In this document: one piece after another, positions 9,723 to 17,178 of the stretch
Position numbering within the stretch: the stretch's first letter is position 1
Layout of the letters: each line of letters starts with the position of its first letter
Source of the DNA: Corynebacterium amycolatum
GTDB taxonomy: Bacteria > Actinomycetota > Actinomycetes > Mycobacteriales > Mycobacteriaceae
Direction of reading: 5' to 3'
Assembly (NCBI RefSeq): GCF_016889425.1
Contig: NZ_CP069513.1
Span: 186,001-250,000 of the forward strand
Length of the DNA stretch: 64,000 bases
Program-made: the position numbers and the translations under genes
Notes under the pieces: model-generated
What the model saw: the letters and a program-made list of their open reading frames with translations, nothing else
Told to the model about the DNA's origin: nothing
Databases searched by the model: none

Positions 9723-10811
9723 ATGGATGACTACTCCCCGAGCACGCGAGTTTTCGGCCCTCTACTGCGCGCCTTTCCGCAGGCATACCTGCGCTCGTTG
9801 CGTCATCCCGAATGGATCCCCCACGGCGTGCAGGACGTTCGCGAAATCCTCGACGGCAAAGTCACTCCCGACCTGGATGGATACAACGGCCGCACACCAA
9901 TTGTCCTGGTTCACGGCACCTGGATGAACTCGTTCAACTCCTTCGCCATGTTGGGGCCGTTCCTCGCCCGGAATCGCCCTGTATTCTCACTCGATTACGG
10001 CTCCGACCCCGCCGCGCTGGTCAGCCGCCTCCGGAGCGTCAAAGCCACCACCGATTTGAGCGATGCGCTCGCCGAAGTCACCGACCTTCTCGACCGCTTC
10101 CGAGCCCAACTCTCCCTACCCCGCATCGACCTCATCGGTCATTCCCAGGGCGGTCTGCACTGTCGCAGTTACGCCAACGCGAGCATCGATTCGCTTTACG
10201 ACGACGCCCTCAACCATGGCCTCAACGAAGAAGACGCCGAGCAGTTCGCCTCCGACAACAGCCCCGTGCGGGCAGTCATCTCGCTTGCGGGAAACCATCG
10301 CGGCACTACTGCGTGGGGCATGCGCCGAAGGCTCAGTGCCTTTGAACGATGCGGCCTACCAATGCACAAACTCGTCGACCGCCTTGTCGGCCGTGCCTGT
10401 ATTCAACAGCTGCTGGACTCCGACTATATTGCGACTCTGAACCGCGCAGTGCGTGGCATTACCCGACGCGGCCCGCACTACCTGAATATCGGCACCCCTT
10501 TCGACACCGTAGTTCGCCCGTGGACCGGCGCCTTTTTGCCCGAACAAGAGGGTCACCACATTACGAACGTCAACAACGCCACCGGCGGTGGCGACTGGTC
10601 TGACCACCTCGCGCTGCTCTACTCCCCCAATACCTTAGAACTCATCCACGAGTTCTTAGACGAGCTGGATCGCGCCGAGGAGGGTGGCGCCGAGGACTCT
10701 TCGACCAACAAGCAAACGCCGCGCCATGTACGGCAGCGAGTCCTGCCTATGTACGGCGCACTGCCGACGAGGCTCGGGCGGCGGAGACTCGGACGGCGCG
10801 GCCAAATCTAA
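9723..10811 (+). CDS. Alpha/beta-hydrolase, lipase class 2-like
   Basis: Predicted intracellular esterase or lipase of 362 residues with no signal peptide. An oxyanion loop is seen in VLVHGTWMNSFNSF and the nucleophile elbow in LIGHSQGGLHCRSY (Ser about 141). A second conserved block, ISLAGNHRGTTAW, resembles the lipase class 2 family of secreted actinobacterial lipases, where it follows the nucleophile. The catalytic His is probably in DWSDHLALL (about residue 295). The start is the ATG at 9723; the frame is open much further upstream, but only antisense to nnrDE. The C-terminal 40 residues are basic and low complexity. The substrate is unknown. Confidence 0.85.
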   Translation: MDDYSPSTRVFGPLLRAFPQAYLRSLRHPEWIPHGVQDVREILDGKVTPDLDGYNGRTPIVLVHGTWMNSFNSFAMLGPFLARNRPVFSLDYGSDPAALVSRLRSVKATTDLSDALAEVTDLLDRFRAQLSLPRIDLIGHSQGGLHCRSYANASIDSLYDDALNHGLNEEDAEQFASDNSPVRAVISLAGNHRGTTAWGMRRRLSAFERCGLPMHKLVDRLVGRACIQQLLDSDYIATLNRAVRGITRRGPHYLNIGTPFDTVVRPWTGAFLPEQEGHHITNVNNATGGGDWSDHLALLYSPNTLELIHEFLDELDRAEEGGAEDSSTNKQTPRHVRQRVLPMYGALPTRLGRRRLGRRGQI

Positions 10812-10823
10812 TTCAACATGGAC

Positions 10824-10844
10824 TTTTAGAACATATTTCTAAAA
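10824..10844. promoter_or_regulatory. Perfect 8-bp inverted repeat before the HNH gene promoter
   Basis: TTTTAGAA, five bases, TTCTAAAA. It ends 5 bp upstream of the -35 box at 10850, in an otherwise A/T-rich gap. It has no T-tract, so a terminator for the lipase gene is less likely than an operator. It does not match the corynebacterial DtxR, LexA or Zur consensus as known to me. Confidence 0.55.
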
Positions 10845-10849
10845 CCCTA

Positions 10850-10877
10850 TTGACACTTTTTCAAACAGGTGTACGAT
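10850..10877 (+). promoter_or_regulatory. Promoter of the HNH endonuclease gene
   Basis: TTGACA (10850-10855), 16 bases, TACGAT (10872-10877): a near-consensus sigma-A promoter. It implies a leader of about 145 nt before the ATG at 11031, in which no known riboswitch was recognised. Confidence 0.65.
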
Positions 10878-11030
10878 TTGGGTTGTAGGGAAAATTTGTA
10901 AGCAAAAGTTCTTGGTCCGGTGCACAGAGGTTGGCGGGGGCTGGTTGAACGAGCCTCTCCACGCTTCTCTCCACCACAGAACTCAATCTTCAATTCTCCG
11001 GCGGACACGTAGTAATCAGGGGGATAACCA

Positions 11031-12383
11031 ATGTCATCGCCGCCCATAGAACTTCCAGCACCAGGTCAAAAGCCCTCATGGGCCAACCAGCAATCCGACG
11101 ACCCCATTAGCATCGCGGCCCGTGCCACCAACGCCGCAGACCTTCAGCTCATCGATATCTGCGCTCCCGGTGACGCGGTAGATGTCAATCACCATCTCGC
11201 CCGCATAAGCATTCGAACCGGCCTTAGCCGCGGCAAGTGCTCTACGCTGTGCGAGATTGCACTGATGTTCGAGCGCCTACCAAAAGTCCGGGCTCTCATC
11301 GAATCCACCTTCTGTTTCTCTCTAGCCCATCTCCGCGCCATCGCCAATGGCGTTGCCGGGCTGTCACCAGACCAGTTCGACACGGTAGAGCCCCATCTTT
11401 TGGAAATGCTCACTCCGACGCGACCTCGACAAGCAATGATTGGTGTCTACACGCTGTCTCGCCTAATCGGCGACTTGGTTTCTGAGTACAACGACTGCGC
11501 CCGCAACGACGGCACCCAACGGGTTCCAGAAGGCGAAGCGGTCACACTCGCCGACACGGGCGATGGCAAGCACAAAAAGGTCACAGCAATCCTTGAAAAC
11601 GACCGCGCGACCGAGCTCATGGCCAGGATCCAGGGGATTCGCAACATCGCAATCAATCGTGGTGAACAGTGCACGCAGGCGGAAGCGCTACTACAGCTGG
11701 CACAGAATTCGACCAATGCCGAGATTGTCATCAATGTCTACCGCGAGGTCGGCGGTGGGCCAGCATGGATTGATGGCGTCGGCTGGCTGAGCGAGGTAGC
11801 CACCGAAGAATGGATTGCTCGCGCAACTCACATCCGTATCTCCGCCGACAGCAAGGTGGATGGTTACCGCCCCACCGAGAGCCAAGTGGCTCGCGTCCGT
11901 GGTCGCGACGGTACCTGCCGCTTCCCTGGCTGCGACGTCCCGGCATCCAAGTGCGACCTGGACCATATTCAGCCGTACAACCACGACAATCCCGACCAGG
12001 GCGGGCCAACTGACACAGAGAATCTGCACTGTCTCTGCCGCCGACACCACAACCTAAAAACTCACGAGGGCTGGGACATCGACAGGTACCCCGATGGAAC
12101 GGAAGTGTGGACTTCCCGCGATGGAGACACCGCGACTAGCGTTCCGGTTGGGGCGCTAAAGAACGTCGGCAAGCAAACTTTTCATCAGCGCGTGACACGA
12201 AAGATGAAGACGATTCAGAAACGCAACCTCGATTGGATGTTGTCATTTTGCGACGTACCTGACGAGGTCTGGGAGCTAACAGAGGAGGAAGAAAAACGCA
12301 TCGGGTCCCTCACGGATGAAGAACTCGATGCGGAAATTGAGCAATACCGACGAAAGCAGGACGAACTACTCGACGGTGACTGA
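11031..12383 (+). CDS. DUF222-type HNH endonuclease (13E12-like)
   Basis: 450 residues. The N-terminal two thirds is the helical DUF222 domain common to the 13E12 repeat proteins of mycobacteria and corynebacteria. The C-terminal HNH nuclease domain starts near residue 300 with the zinc-knuckle CRFPGCDVPASKCDLDHIQP, followed by TENLHCLCRRHHNLKTHEGW, so the catalytic His-Asn-His set is intact. A charged coiled tail ends the protein. GGGGGAT precedes the ATG. Biological role is unsettled for the family; copies are often multiple and mobile, but no repeat or transposase is seen here. Its last 18 nt overlap the end of glmS on the other strand. Confidence 0.92.
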   Translation: MSSPPIELPAPGQKPSWANQQSDDPISIAARATNAADLQLIDICAPGDAVDVNHHLARISIRTGLSRGKCSTLCEIALMFERLPKVRALIESTFCFSLAHLRAIANGVAGLSPDQFDTVEPHLLEMLTPTRPRQAMIGVYTLSRLIGDLVSEYNDCARNDGTQRVPEGEAVTLADTGDGKHKKVTAILENDRATELMARIQGIRNIAINRGEQCTQAEALLQLAQNSTNAEIVINVYREVGGGPAWIDGVGWLSEVATEEWIARATHIRISADSKVDGYRPTESQVARVRGRDGTCRFPGCDVPASKCDLDHIQPYNHDNPDQGGPTDTENLHCLCRRHHNLKTHEGWDIDRYPDGTEVWTSRDGDTATSVPVGALKNVGKQTFHQRVTRKMKTIQKRNLDWMLSFCDVPDEVWELTEEEEKRIGSLTDEELDAEIEQYRRKQDELLDGD

Positions 12384-14240
12384 CTTAGCCAGGTTGCGCG
12401 GCTTATCGATGTCCTCGTTACCGCACTGGCGAGCGATCTCAGCTGCCAGGAACTGCATCGGAATCGTAGACAACAGCGGCTGGAGCAGCGTGGACGTCTC
12501 CGGGATCTCAATCAGGTAGTTCGCAAACGGAACCACCGACTGATCCCCTTCTTCGGCAATCACGATGGTCTTGGCGCCACGGGCACGAATCTCCTGGATG
12601 TTGGAGACAATCTTGGAGTGCAGCACGGCGCGTCCCTTCGGCGATGGCACTACAACGACGACCGGAAGATCATCCTCGATGAGTGCAATTGGACCATGCT
12701 TGAGCTCGCCTGCCGGGAACCCCTCTGCGTGAATGTAGGCAAGCTCCTTGAGCTTCAGCGCACCCTCAAGTGCGACTGGGTAGCCAACGTGTCGGCCGAG
12801 GAAGAGCATCGTCGGAATAGCACCGATTTCCTTGGCCATGTCGATGAACTCATCGCCCTTAGCAACGACCTTGTCAATCAGTGCCGGGATGGTCTCCAGC
12901 TCTTCAAACTCGCGAGTGACCTCATCCGGGTACTTAGTGCCGCGTGCCTGGGCAAGAGCCAATCCGACCAGGTAATTTGCGGCTACCTGCGCCAGGAACG
13001 ACTTGGTTGCAGCAACACCAATCTCCGGCCCAGCGTGCGTGTAGAGCACGGCATCAGACTCACGCGGAATCTGTGCACCGTTGGTATTACAGACAGCCAG
13101 CACGCGGGCGCCCTGGCTCTTTGCGTGCCGCACGGCCTCGAGGGTGTCCGCAGTCTCACCCGACTGCGAAATAGCGACCACCAGCGTCTGGCGGTCCAGC
13201 ACCGGATCGCGGTATCGGAACTCGGACGCGACCTCAATCTCGACCGGGATACGCACCCAGTGCTCAATGGCGTACTTGGCCAACAAACCGGAGTGGTATG
13301 CGGTACCACAGGCGACGACGAAGACCTTCTCGATGTCACGCAGATCTTGGTCACTCAGGCGGGACTCGTCGAGAACGATGCGGCCATCAACGAGGTGACC
13401 GGCCAACGTATCGCGGACGGCGGCAGCCTGCTCGTGGATTTCCTTCATCATGAAGGAGTCATAGCCACCCTTTTCGGCTGCAGCGAGATCCCAGTCGATG
13501 GTGAATGGTCGACCCTGCTGCTCGTTGCCGGCGAAATCCAGGATGCGGTAATCATCTGCGGTGATGATGACGACGTTGTCCTGCCCCAGCTCCACGGCCT
13601 CGCGGGTGTGCGCGATGAAAGCCGCAACGTCAGATCCGAGGAACATTTCGTTTTCGCCCACACCGACAATCAGCGGAGTGGAGCGACGAGCAGCGATGAT
13701 GCGATCCGGGTGGTCTGCATGAGTAAACAACAGCGTGAAAGCACCCTCGAGGCGGTTGAGCACGGACAGCGCAGACGCCTCGAAATCACCAGCGGTAGAT
13801 CCGCCGTCGGAACCGTCCAGGGCACGTGCGAGCATGTGCGCAGCGACCTCGGAGTCGGTTTCGGACTTCAGCTCAATGCCGGCATCCTCCAGCTCCTGAC
13901 GTAGCGGAGCAAAGTTCTCGATAATGCCGTTGTGGACGATAGCCACCTTGCCGTCATAGGACTGGTGTGGGTGGGCATTCTCATCAATTGGGCGACCGTG
14001 GGTAGCCCAACGGGTGTGCCCAATTCCAGTGGTTCCAGTGATTTTGTCGCGCCCATCCGCGTCAAGGGCAGCCTCGAGGTTGGCGAGTTTACCGGCCTTC
14101 TTCTCTACAGTGATATGCCCCTGATTGTCGACAATGGCGACACCCGCGGAGTCATAGCCACGGTATTCCATGCGTCGTAGCGCATCGACAGCAATATCCA
14201 GGGCGGGCTGATGGCCCACATATCCAACGATTCCACACAT
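12366..14240 (-). CDS. glmS: Glutamine--fructose-6-phosphate aminotransferase (isomerizing)
   Basis: Makes glucosamine-6-phosphate from fructose-6-phosphate and glutamine, the entry to UDP-GlcNAc and peptidoglycan; GlmM, the next enzyme, is encoded 9 kb away on the same strand. 624 residues. The glutaminase domain starts with the nucleophile Cys2 (MCGIVGYVGHQPALD), followed by two SIS sugar-isomerase domains with VACGTAYHSGLLAKY and AISQSGETADTLEA. The terminal DKPRNLAKSVTVE closes the fructose-6-phosphate site. No ribozyme-like element was seen upstream. Confidence 0.97.
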   Translation of the reverse strand: MCGIVGYVGHQPALDIAVDALRRMEYRGYDSAGVAIVDNQGHITVEKKAGKLANLEAALDADGRDKITGTTGIGHTRWATHGRPIDENAHPHQSYDGKVAIVHNGIIENFAPLRQELEDAGIELKSETDSEVAAHMLARALDGSDGGSTAGDFEASALSVLNRLEGAFTLLFTHADHPDRIIAARRSTPLIVGVGENEMFLGSDVAAFIAHTREAVELGQDNVVIITADDYRILDFAGNEQQGRPFTIDWDLAAAEKGGYDSFMMKEIHEQAAAVRDTLAGHLVDGRIVLDESRLSDQDLRDIEKVFVVACGTAYHSGLLAKYAIEHWVRIPVEIEVASEFRYRDPVLDRQTLVVAISQSGETADTLEAVRHAKSQGARVLAVCNTNGAQIPRESDAVLYTHAGPEIGVAATKSFLAQVAANYLVGLALAQARGTKYPDEVTREFEELETIPALIDKVVAKGDEFIDMAKEIGAIPTMLFLGRHVGYPVALEGALKLKELAYIHAEGFPAGELKHGPIALIEDDLPVVVVVPSPKGRAVLHSKIVSNIQEIRARGAKTIVIAEEGDQSVVPFANYLIEIPETSTLLQPLLSTIPMQFLAAEIARQCGNEDIDKPRNLAKSVTVE

Positions 14241-14351
14241 GCCCTACAGAATAACCCGCGAAGCGGAAAATCGTCATAACGAAATAGACATTCTCGCTCA
14301 TCCTGGCACTTTTTCAGCAAAGGTATGCCCCTTATAGTTAAGCTATTCACT

Positions 14352-15203
14352 GTGGCTGACAACTTGAAGACTCTGACATCTAATCTTTCCAAGCGTGGAC
14401 CGCACCGCGTCATGGTCGGTGACCTAGCTTTTACTGGCCTGCCGGGAAAGGTCTACACGCCTGCAGAGGGCAATGGCATCCCCGGTATCGCCTTCGCACA
14501 CGATTGGCGCACACCGATTGAGGAGTACCACGCCACGCTGCGTCACCTAGCTTCGTGGGGCATCGCGGTCGCTGCTCCGGACACCGAAAATGGCATTGTG
14601 GCAGACCACCGTGGTCTCGCCAACGATTTGGAGACAGCGCTCCAGATTCTCGCTGGTGTCCGCCTCGGTGAGGGCAAGGTCGTCGTCCACCCAAAGAAAC
14701 TCGGTGTCGCCGGCCACGGCATGGGCGCTGGCGTAGCCGTCCTCGCCGCCGCTGCTCACGACATCATCTCCGGCGTTGGCTGCGTCTACCCCGCGACTAC
14801 CGCGCCTTCCTCCAGCGCGGCTGCAACTAATGTCTCGGCTCCGGGCCTCGTCCTGGCCCCTGGCGAGGATAAGTGGCTCGATCGCGGCAACCCGGCTCGC
14901 CTGGCTGTTCAGTGGAAGGGCGATGTCGTTTACCGCGAAGTAGACAACGCTGACCAGAGCAGCTTCTCGGAGACAACTCTTCTACGTCGCCTAGCGGGCT
15001 TCTCTTCTTCCAAGGTGAAGTACCAGGAGGTTGCGCGCGCCGCGCTCACAGGCTTCCTGCTGGCCACGGTCGGTGACGACAAGAAGTACTCGGATTTCGC
15101 AGACCCGACCGCCACTATCAAGGGCACAACTAACCGCGATATGGAGTGGCTCATCAAGGAGCTGCCGGAAAACCCGGAGCACTCGCTGGTTCCCGGCAAG
15201 TAG
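14352..15203 (+). CDS. Alpha/beta-hydrolase fold protein, nucleophile replaced by Gly
   Basis: 283 residues from a GTG at 14352 (VADNLKTLTS). No Shine-Dalgarno; TAAGCT (14339-14344) lies 7 nt upstream, so leaderless expression is likely. An upstream ATG at 14325 is in frame but lies within the promoter. The fold resembles dienelactone hydrolase/chlorophyllase-type proteins: GIAFAHDWRTP (oxyanion loop), WGIAVAAPDTENG, then LGVAGHGMGAGVAV near residue 120, where families have GxSxG or GxCxG. The nucleophile position is Gly, so hydrolysis by the classical triad is not expected. No signal peptide. Function unknown; divergent from glmS with a 111-nt gap. Confidence 0.8.
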   Translation: MADNLKTLTSNLSKRGPHRVMVGDLAFTGLPGKVYTPAEGNGIPGIAFAHDWRTPIEEYHATLRHLASWGIAVAAPDTENGIVADHRGLANDLETALQILAGVRLGEGKVVVHPKKLGVAGHGMGAGVAVLAAAAHDIISGVGCVYPATTAPSSSAAATNVSAPGLVLAPGEDKWLDRGNPARLAVQWKGDVVYREVDNADQSSFSETTLLRRLAGFSSSKVKYQEVARAALTGFLLATVGDDKKYSDFADPTATIKGTTNRDMEWLIKELPENPEHSLVPGK

Positions 15204-15218
15204 TCACTAGGCCACGCT

Positions 15219-15500
15219 TCAGGACACGCCCCGAATCGACTTCACCGTCGGCGTCCCTTTCCCCGCCCGCCCGAACAACCGCGTAACGGTTCCCTTCGAT
15301 CGGGCGGTTTTTTGCTGCTTCTCGACGCCCTTCGCCACCTCTCTCTCCTTAATTTCGCGTGCTTTACGACGCTCTTCCAAACCCTGCAATTCTTTCTGTG
15401 CCCTCTGTATCGCCGTTTCGAACTCCTGCCTGGTCATTGCAGCAGCGTCGTAATAGGCCTGCCCAATCCGGTCATATTTCGCGGCATGCTTACTCCCCAT
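15219..15500 (-). CDS. Small coiled-coil protein, third gene of the unknown module
   Basis: 93 residues, starting MGSKHAAKYDRIGQAYYDAA at the ATG at 15500, which overlaps the stop of the preceding gene as TAATG. A GTG two codons further up is also in frame. The middle (about residues 22-62) is a highly charged amphipathic helix, probably coiled coil (FETAIQRAQKELQGLEERRK); the end is basic (KGTVTRLFGRAGKG). No signal peptide or membrane segment. No family recognised. Strict coupling to the two genes upstream suggests a partner or chaperone of the 414-residue protein; this is inference. Confidence 0.75.
   Translation of the reverse strand: MGSKHAAKYDRIGQAYYDAAAMTRQEFETAIQRAQKELQGLEERRKAREIKEREVAKGVEKQQKTARSKGTVTRLFGRAGKGTPTVKSIRGVS
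15267..15313 (+). terminator. Rho-independent terminator of the hydrolase gene, inside an antisense gene
   Basis: CCGCCCGA (15267-15274) pairs with TCGGGCGG (15300-15307), followed by TTTTTT. A nested ACCG-CGTAA-CGGT hairpin fills the loop. It terminates plus-strand transcription from the hydrolase gene, yet lies within the coding region of the small minus-strand gene at 15219-15500. Confidence 0.75.
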
Positions 15501-16744
15501 TACCACTCACCTGCCGTTGGCGAATTAACCGCGCCCACAAGCTCCTGTGCGTTGGGCTGCTCAGGGGGCTCGGGCACAGCTGAAGCAGATTCCTGCACTG
15601 ATGCTGCCGCGTCCTGGGCTGGTTCTGGCTGTGGCTCTGCTTGTGTTTCTGGCTGTTGTGATTCTGACTGCGGTTCCTGTGGCAGCTCGATTCCCAAGTG
15701 CTTTAGTTTCTCAGCCGGAGGAGGTGGCTCAGGCGCATCTTCTGGTTCCGGCTCGGGTTCGGGTTCGGGTTCTGGTTCAGGCTTACAGTCCTCCGGCGCA
15801 GGAGCTGGTGCTGGCTCAGGTGCCTGTTCGCACACTGACTCTTCCATCTCCGTGCACATGTCTAAGTTGAGCAGCGAGGTGGCGACGCTGCCCGCAACAC
15901 CCACAGCCTCCGCAATTCCGGCGATACTGGCAGCCCCGGCAGCGCCAATGGCACCTCCAACGGATATCCCAGCAGCAACGCCTGCCTCTATCCCAATATC
16001 AACGTTGGCAACAACCCCAGTTCCACCAGCGATAGCACCGTTGCCACCGGTTACAGTAGCTCCTTCGCCACTCACAGACTCAGCCACCTCTGCACAGGCC
16101 GCCGAGGTAGCACCCGAACTGGCAGGGACAGTAGGAGGCTGCGGCGGGGTGGCGACCACTGCGGCCTCAGTGTCACACGCTGCCTGCTCAAGACACTGCT
16201 CGATGCAGGCATTGCGCGCATCGTAGAGCTGACCAGTGGAGTCGACGAGACTGTTGCACACCTGCTGGGCCACTTGTGCGGCTTCGGCGCCGACCTCCGG
16301 ATCGTCGACAAGCGCTTCGCACTGAGAAAGGACGCCGTCGGTTTGCTCAGCCATATCTTCGGCCTGCTTTTCACAATCCTCGAGGACCTCGTCGACTTTC
16401 TTGCCGCACTCGCCGACACTCTGTGCGCCATCGGCGGACCGCTCATCCTGATTCGCACAGTCCTGCGCGGCTTTATCGCAGCGTTCCTTGGCGGCGCCGG
16501 CGGCATCGCCTTTCAAACCGCCCCAATCGAAAGCCATAGCAATAGTTATCGCGGAGGCTATCAACCCCACGGAGTTGGAGAACTTGGATAGGGCGCTGCC
16601 TTTCCAGCCGTCAGCGCGTCGCGCCTTATCCAAGACTTTGGGCAGATTCTTGCCGATGCCGCCGACCCCGCGCTTGGCTCCAATACGGCTTCCACGGCCA
16701 ATAACACGCACCAATATCGGAAGAATTCGAGCAACCCATGGCAT
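15500..16744 (-). CDS. Unrecognised Cys-rich protein with Pro-Glu repeat tail
   Basis: 414 residues, second gene of the module, start ATG overlapping the upstream stop as TGATG. Layout: a basic amphipathic N-terminus (residues 1-50), one hydrophobic segment near 58-75 (VGLIASAITIAMAFDWGG), then an acidic helical stretch to about 190 with regularly placed cysteines (RCDK, QDCAN, GECGK, EDCEK, SQCEA, QVCNS, NACIEQC, AACDTE). A Gly/Ala-rich segment (about 225-285) could cross or insert into a membrane. An extracellular-looking tail contains a PEPEPEPEPEP run near 325-340. Thirteen cysteines are unusual in a cytosolic actinobacterial protein and suggest export and disulfides. The size and composition recall large substrates or pore-associated proteins of type VII systems, but no family is recognised. 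Confidence 0.8.
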   Translation of the reverse strand: MPWVARILPILVRVIGRGSRIGAKRGVGGIGKNLPKVLDKARRADGWKGSALSKFSNSVGLIASAITIAMAFDWGGLKGDAAGAAKERCDKAAQDCANQDERSADGAQSVGECGKKVDEVLEDCEKQAEDMAEQTDGVLSQCEALVDDPEVGAEAAQVAQQVCNSLVDSTGQLYDARNACIEQCLEQAACDTEAAVVATPPQPPTVPASSGATSAACAEVAESVSGEGATVTGGNGAIAGGTGVVANVDIGIEAGVAAGISVGGAIGAAGAASIAGIAEAVGVAGSVATSLLNLDMCTEMEESVCEQAPEPAPAPAPEDCKPEPEPEPEPEPEPEDAPEPPPPAEKLKHLGIELPQEPQSESQQPETQAEPQPEPAQDAAASVQESASAVPEPPEQPNAQELVGAVNSPTAGEW

Positions 16745-17079
16745 CAGTCCACTACCTCAATTCCACCGAGGTCGGCACTCCCGTCGCTGTCACAGCTTGC
16801 AAAGACACGCCACTGTTCCCGCACTGCCGGAGCATGGTTGCCAAGTCCCGCGTACATCGATTGCCCGTGCTCACGCAGCTGCACTGCCGCCTGCTGCAGA
16901 CGATGCCCCTGGGCGGCAAAACCCTGGCCACAGTCTGCTGCTGAGATATTGGGAGCGCTTCCCCACCGCTCATGGCCGTCACGGCCGCGCTGCTCGATCT
17001 CTCGGGCAGCCGCTGTCACTGCATCCTCCGAAAAGTGCAGCAAGCCTCCGCCACTGCCTCCAGTAAAACTTGCGGACAC
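16744..17079 (-). CDS. WXG100-like small helical protein, first gene of the module
   Basis: 111 residues from the GTG at 17079, with GGGGATTTTTC before it, the same kind of ribosome-binding site as eccC. Predicted as two amphipathic helices (SEDAVTAAAREIEQRGRDGHERWGSA and QGFAAQGHRLQQAAVQLREHGQS) joined by a turn containing W-G, the general plan of ESX-secreted WXG100 or EspC-like proteins, but without a clean WXG turn or a C-terminal YxxxD/E. Coupled to the next gene by TGATG. An ECF-type promoter nearly identical to that before esxU lies 45 nt upstream. Assignment as a type VII substrate is inference. Confidence 0.7.
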   Translation of the reverse strand: MSASFTGGSGGGLLHFSEDAVTAAAREIEQRGRDGHERWGSAPNISAADCGQGFAAQGHRLQQAAVQLREHGQSMYAGLGNHAPAVREQWRVFASCDSDGSADLGGIEVVD

Positions 17080-17123
17080 GAAAAATCCCCTTCCCCCGCG
17101 AAAAACAGTTCTTATTACTGTTA

Positions 17124-17149
17124 GGCGCGAAAAAAGGGGATTCGGTTCC
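17124..17149 (-). promoter_or_regulatory. ECF-sigma-type promoter of the three-gene module
   Basis: Minus strand GGAAC (17145-17149), 17 bases, CGCC (17124-17127). The start would be near 17116, 37 nt before the GTG. The 40 bp around it match the esxU promoter region at 31 positions with no gap. The form resembles mycobacterial SigM promoters (GGAAC, 16-18 bases, CGTC), which are known to drive esxU/esxT in M. tuberculosis. Confidence 0.65.
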
Positions 17150-17178
17150 GTTGAGGTCCTAGCGCGGGTGCCCCCGGG

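Noticed and set aside
10824..10844. Reading the dyad before the HNH gene as a terminator or an iron/SOS box
   Set aside because: No T-tract for termination, and no match to the DtxR or LexA consensus; kept only as an unnamed operator candidate.
12618..13904. 428-codon plus-strand frame opposite glmS
   Set aside because: Antisense shadow of glmS, no start signals or homology.
17157..17178. Hairpin after mvaS as a terminator
   Set aside because: A short G/C stem exists, but it has a mismatch and no T-run on the minus strand.
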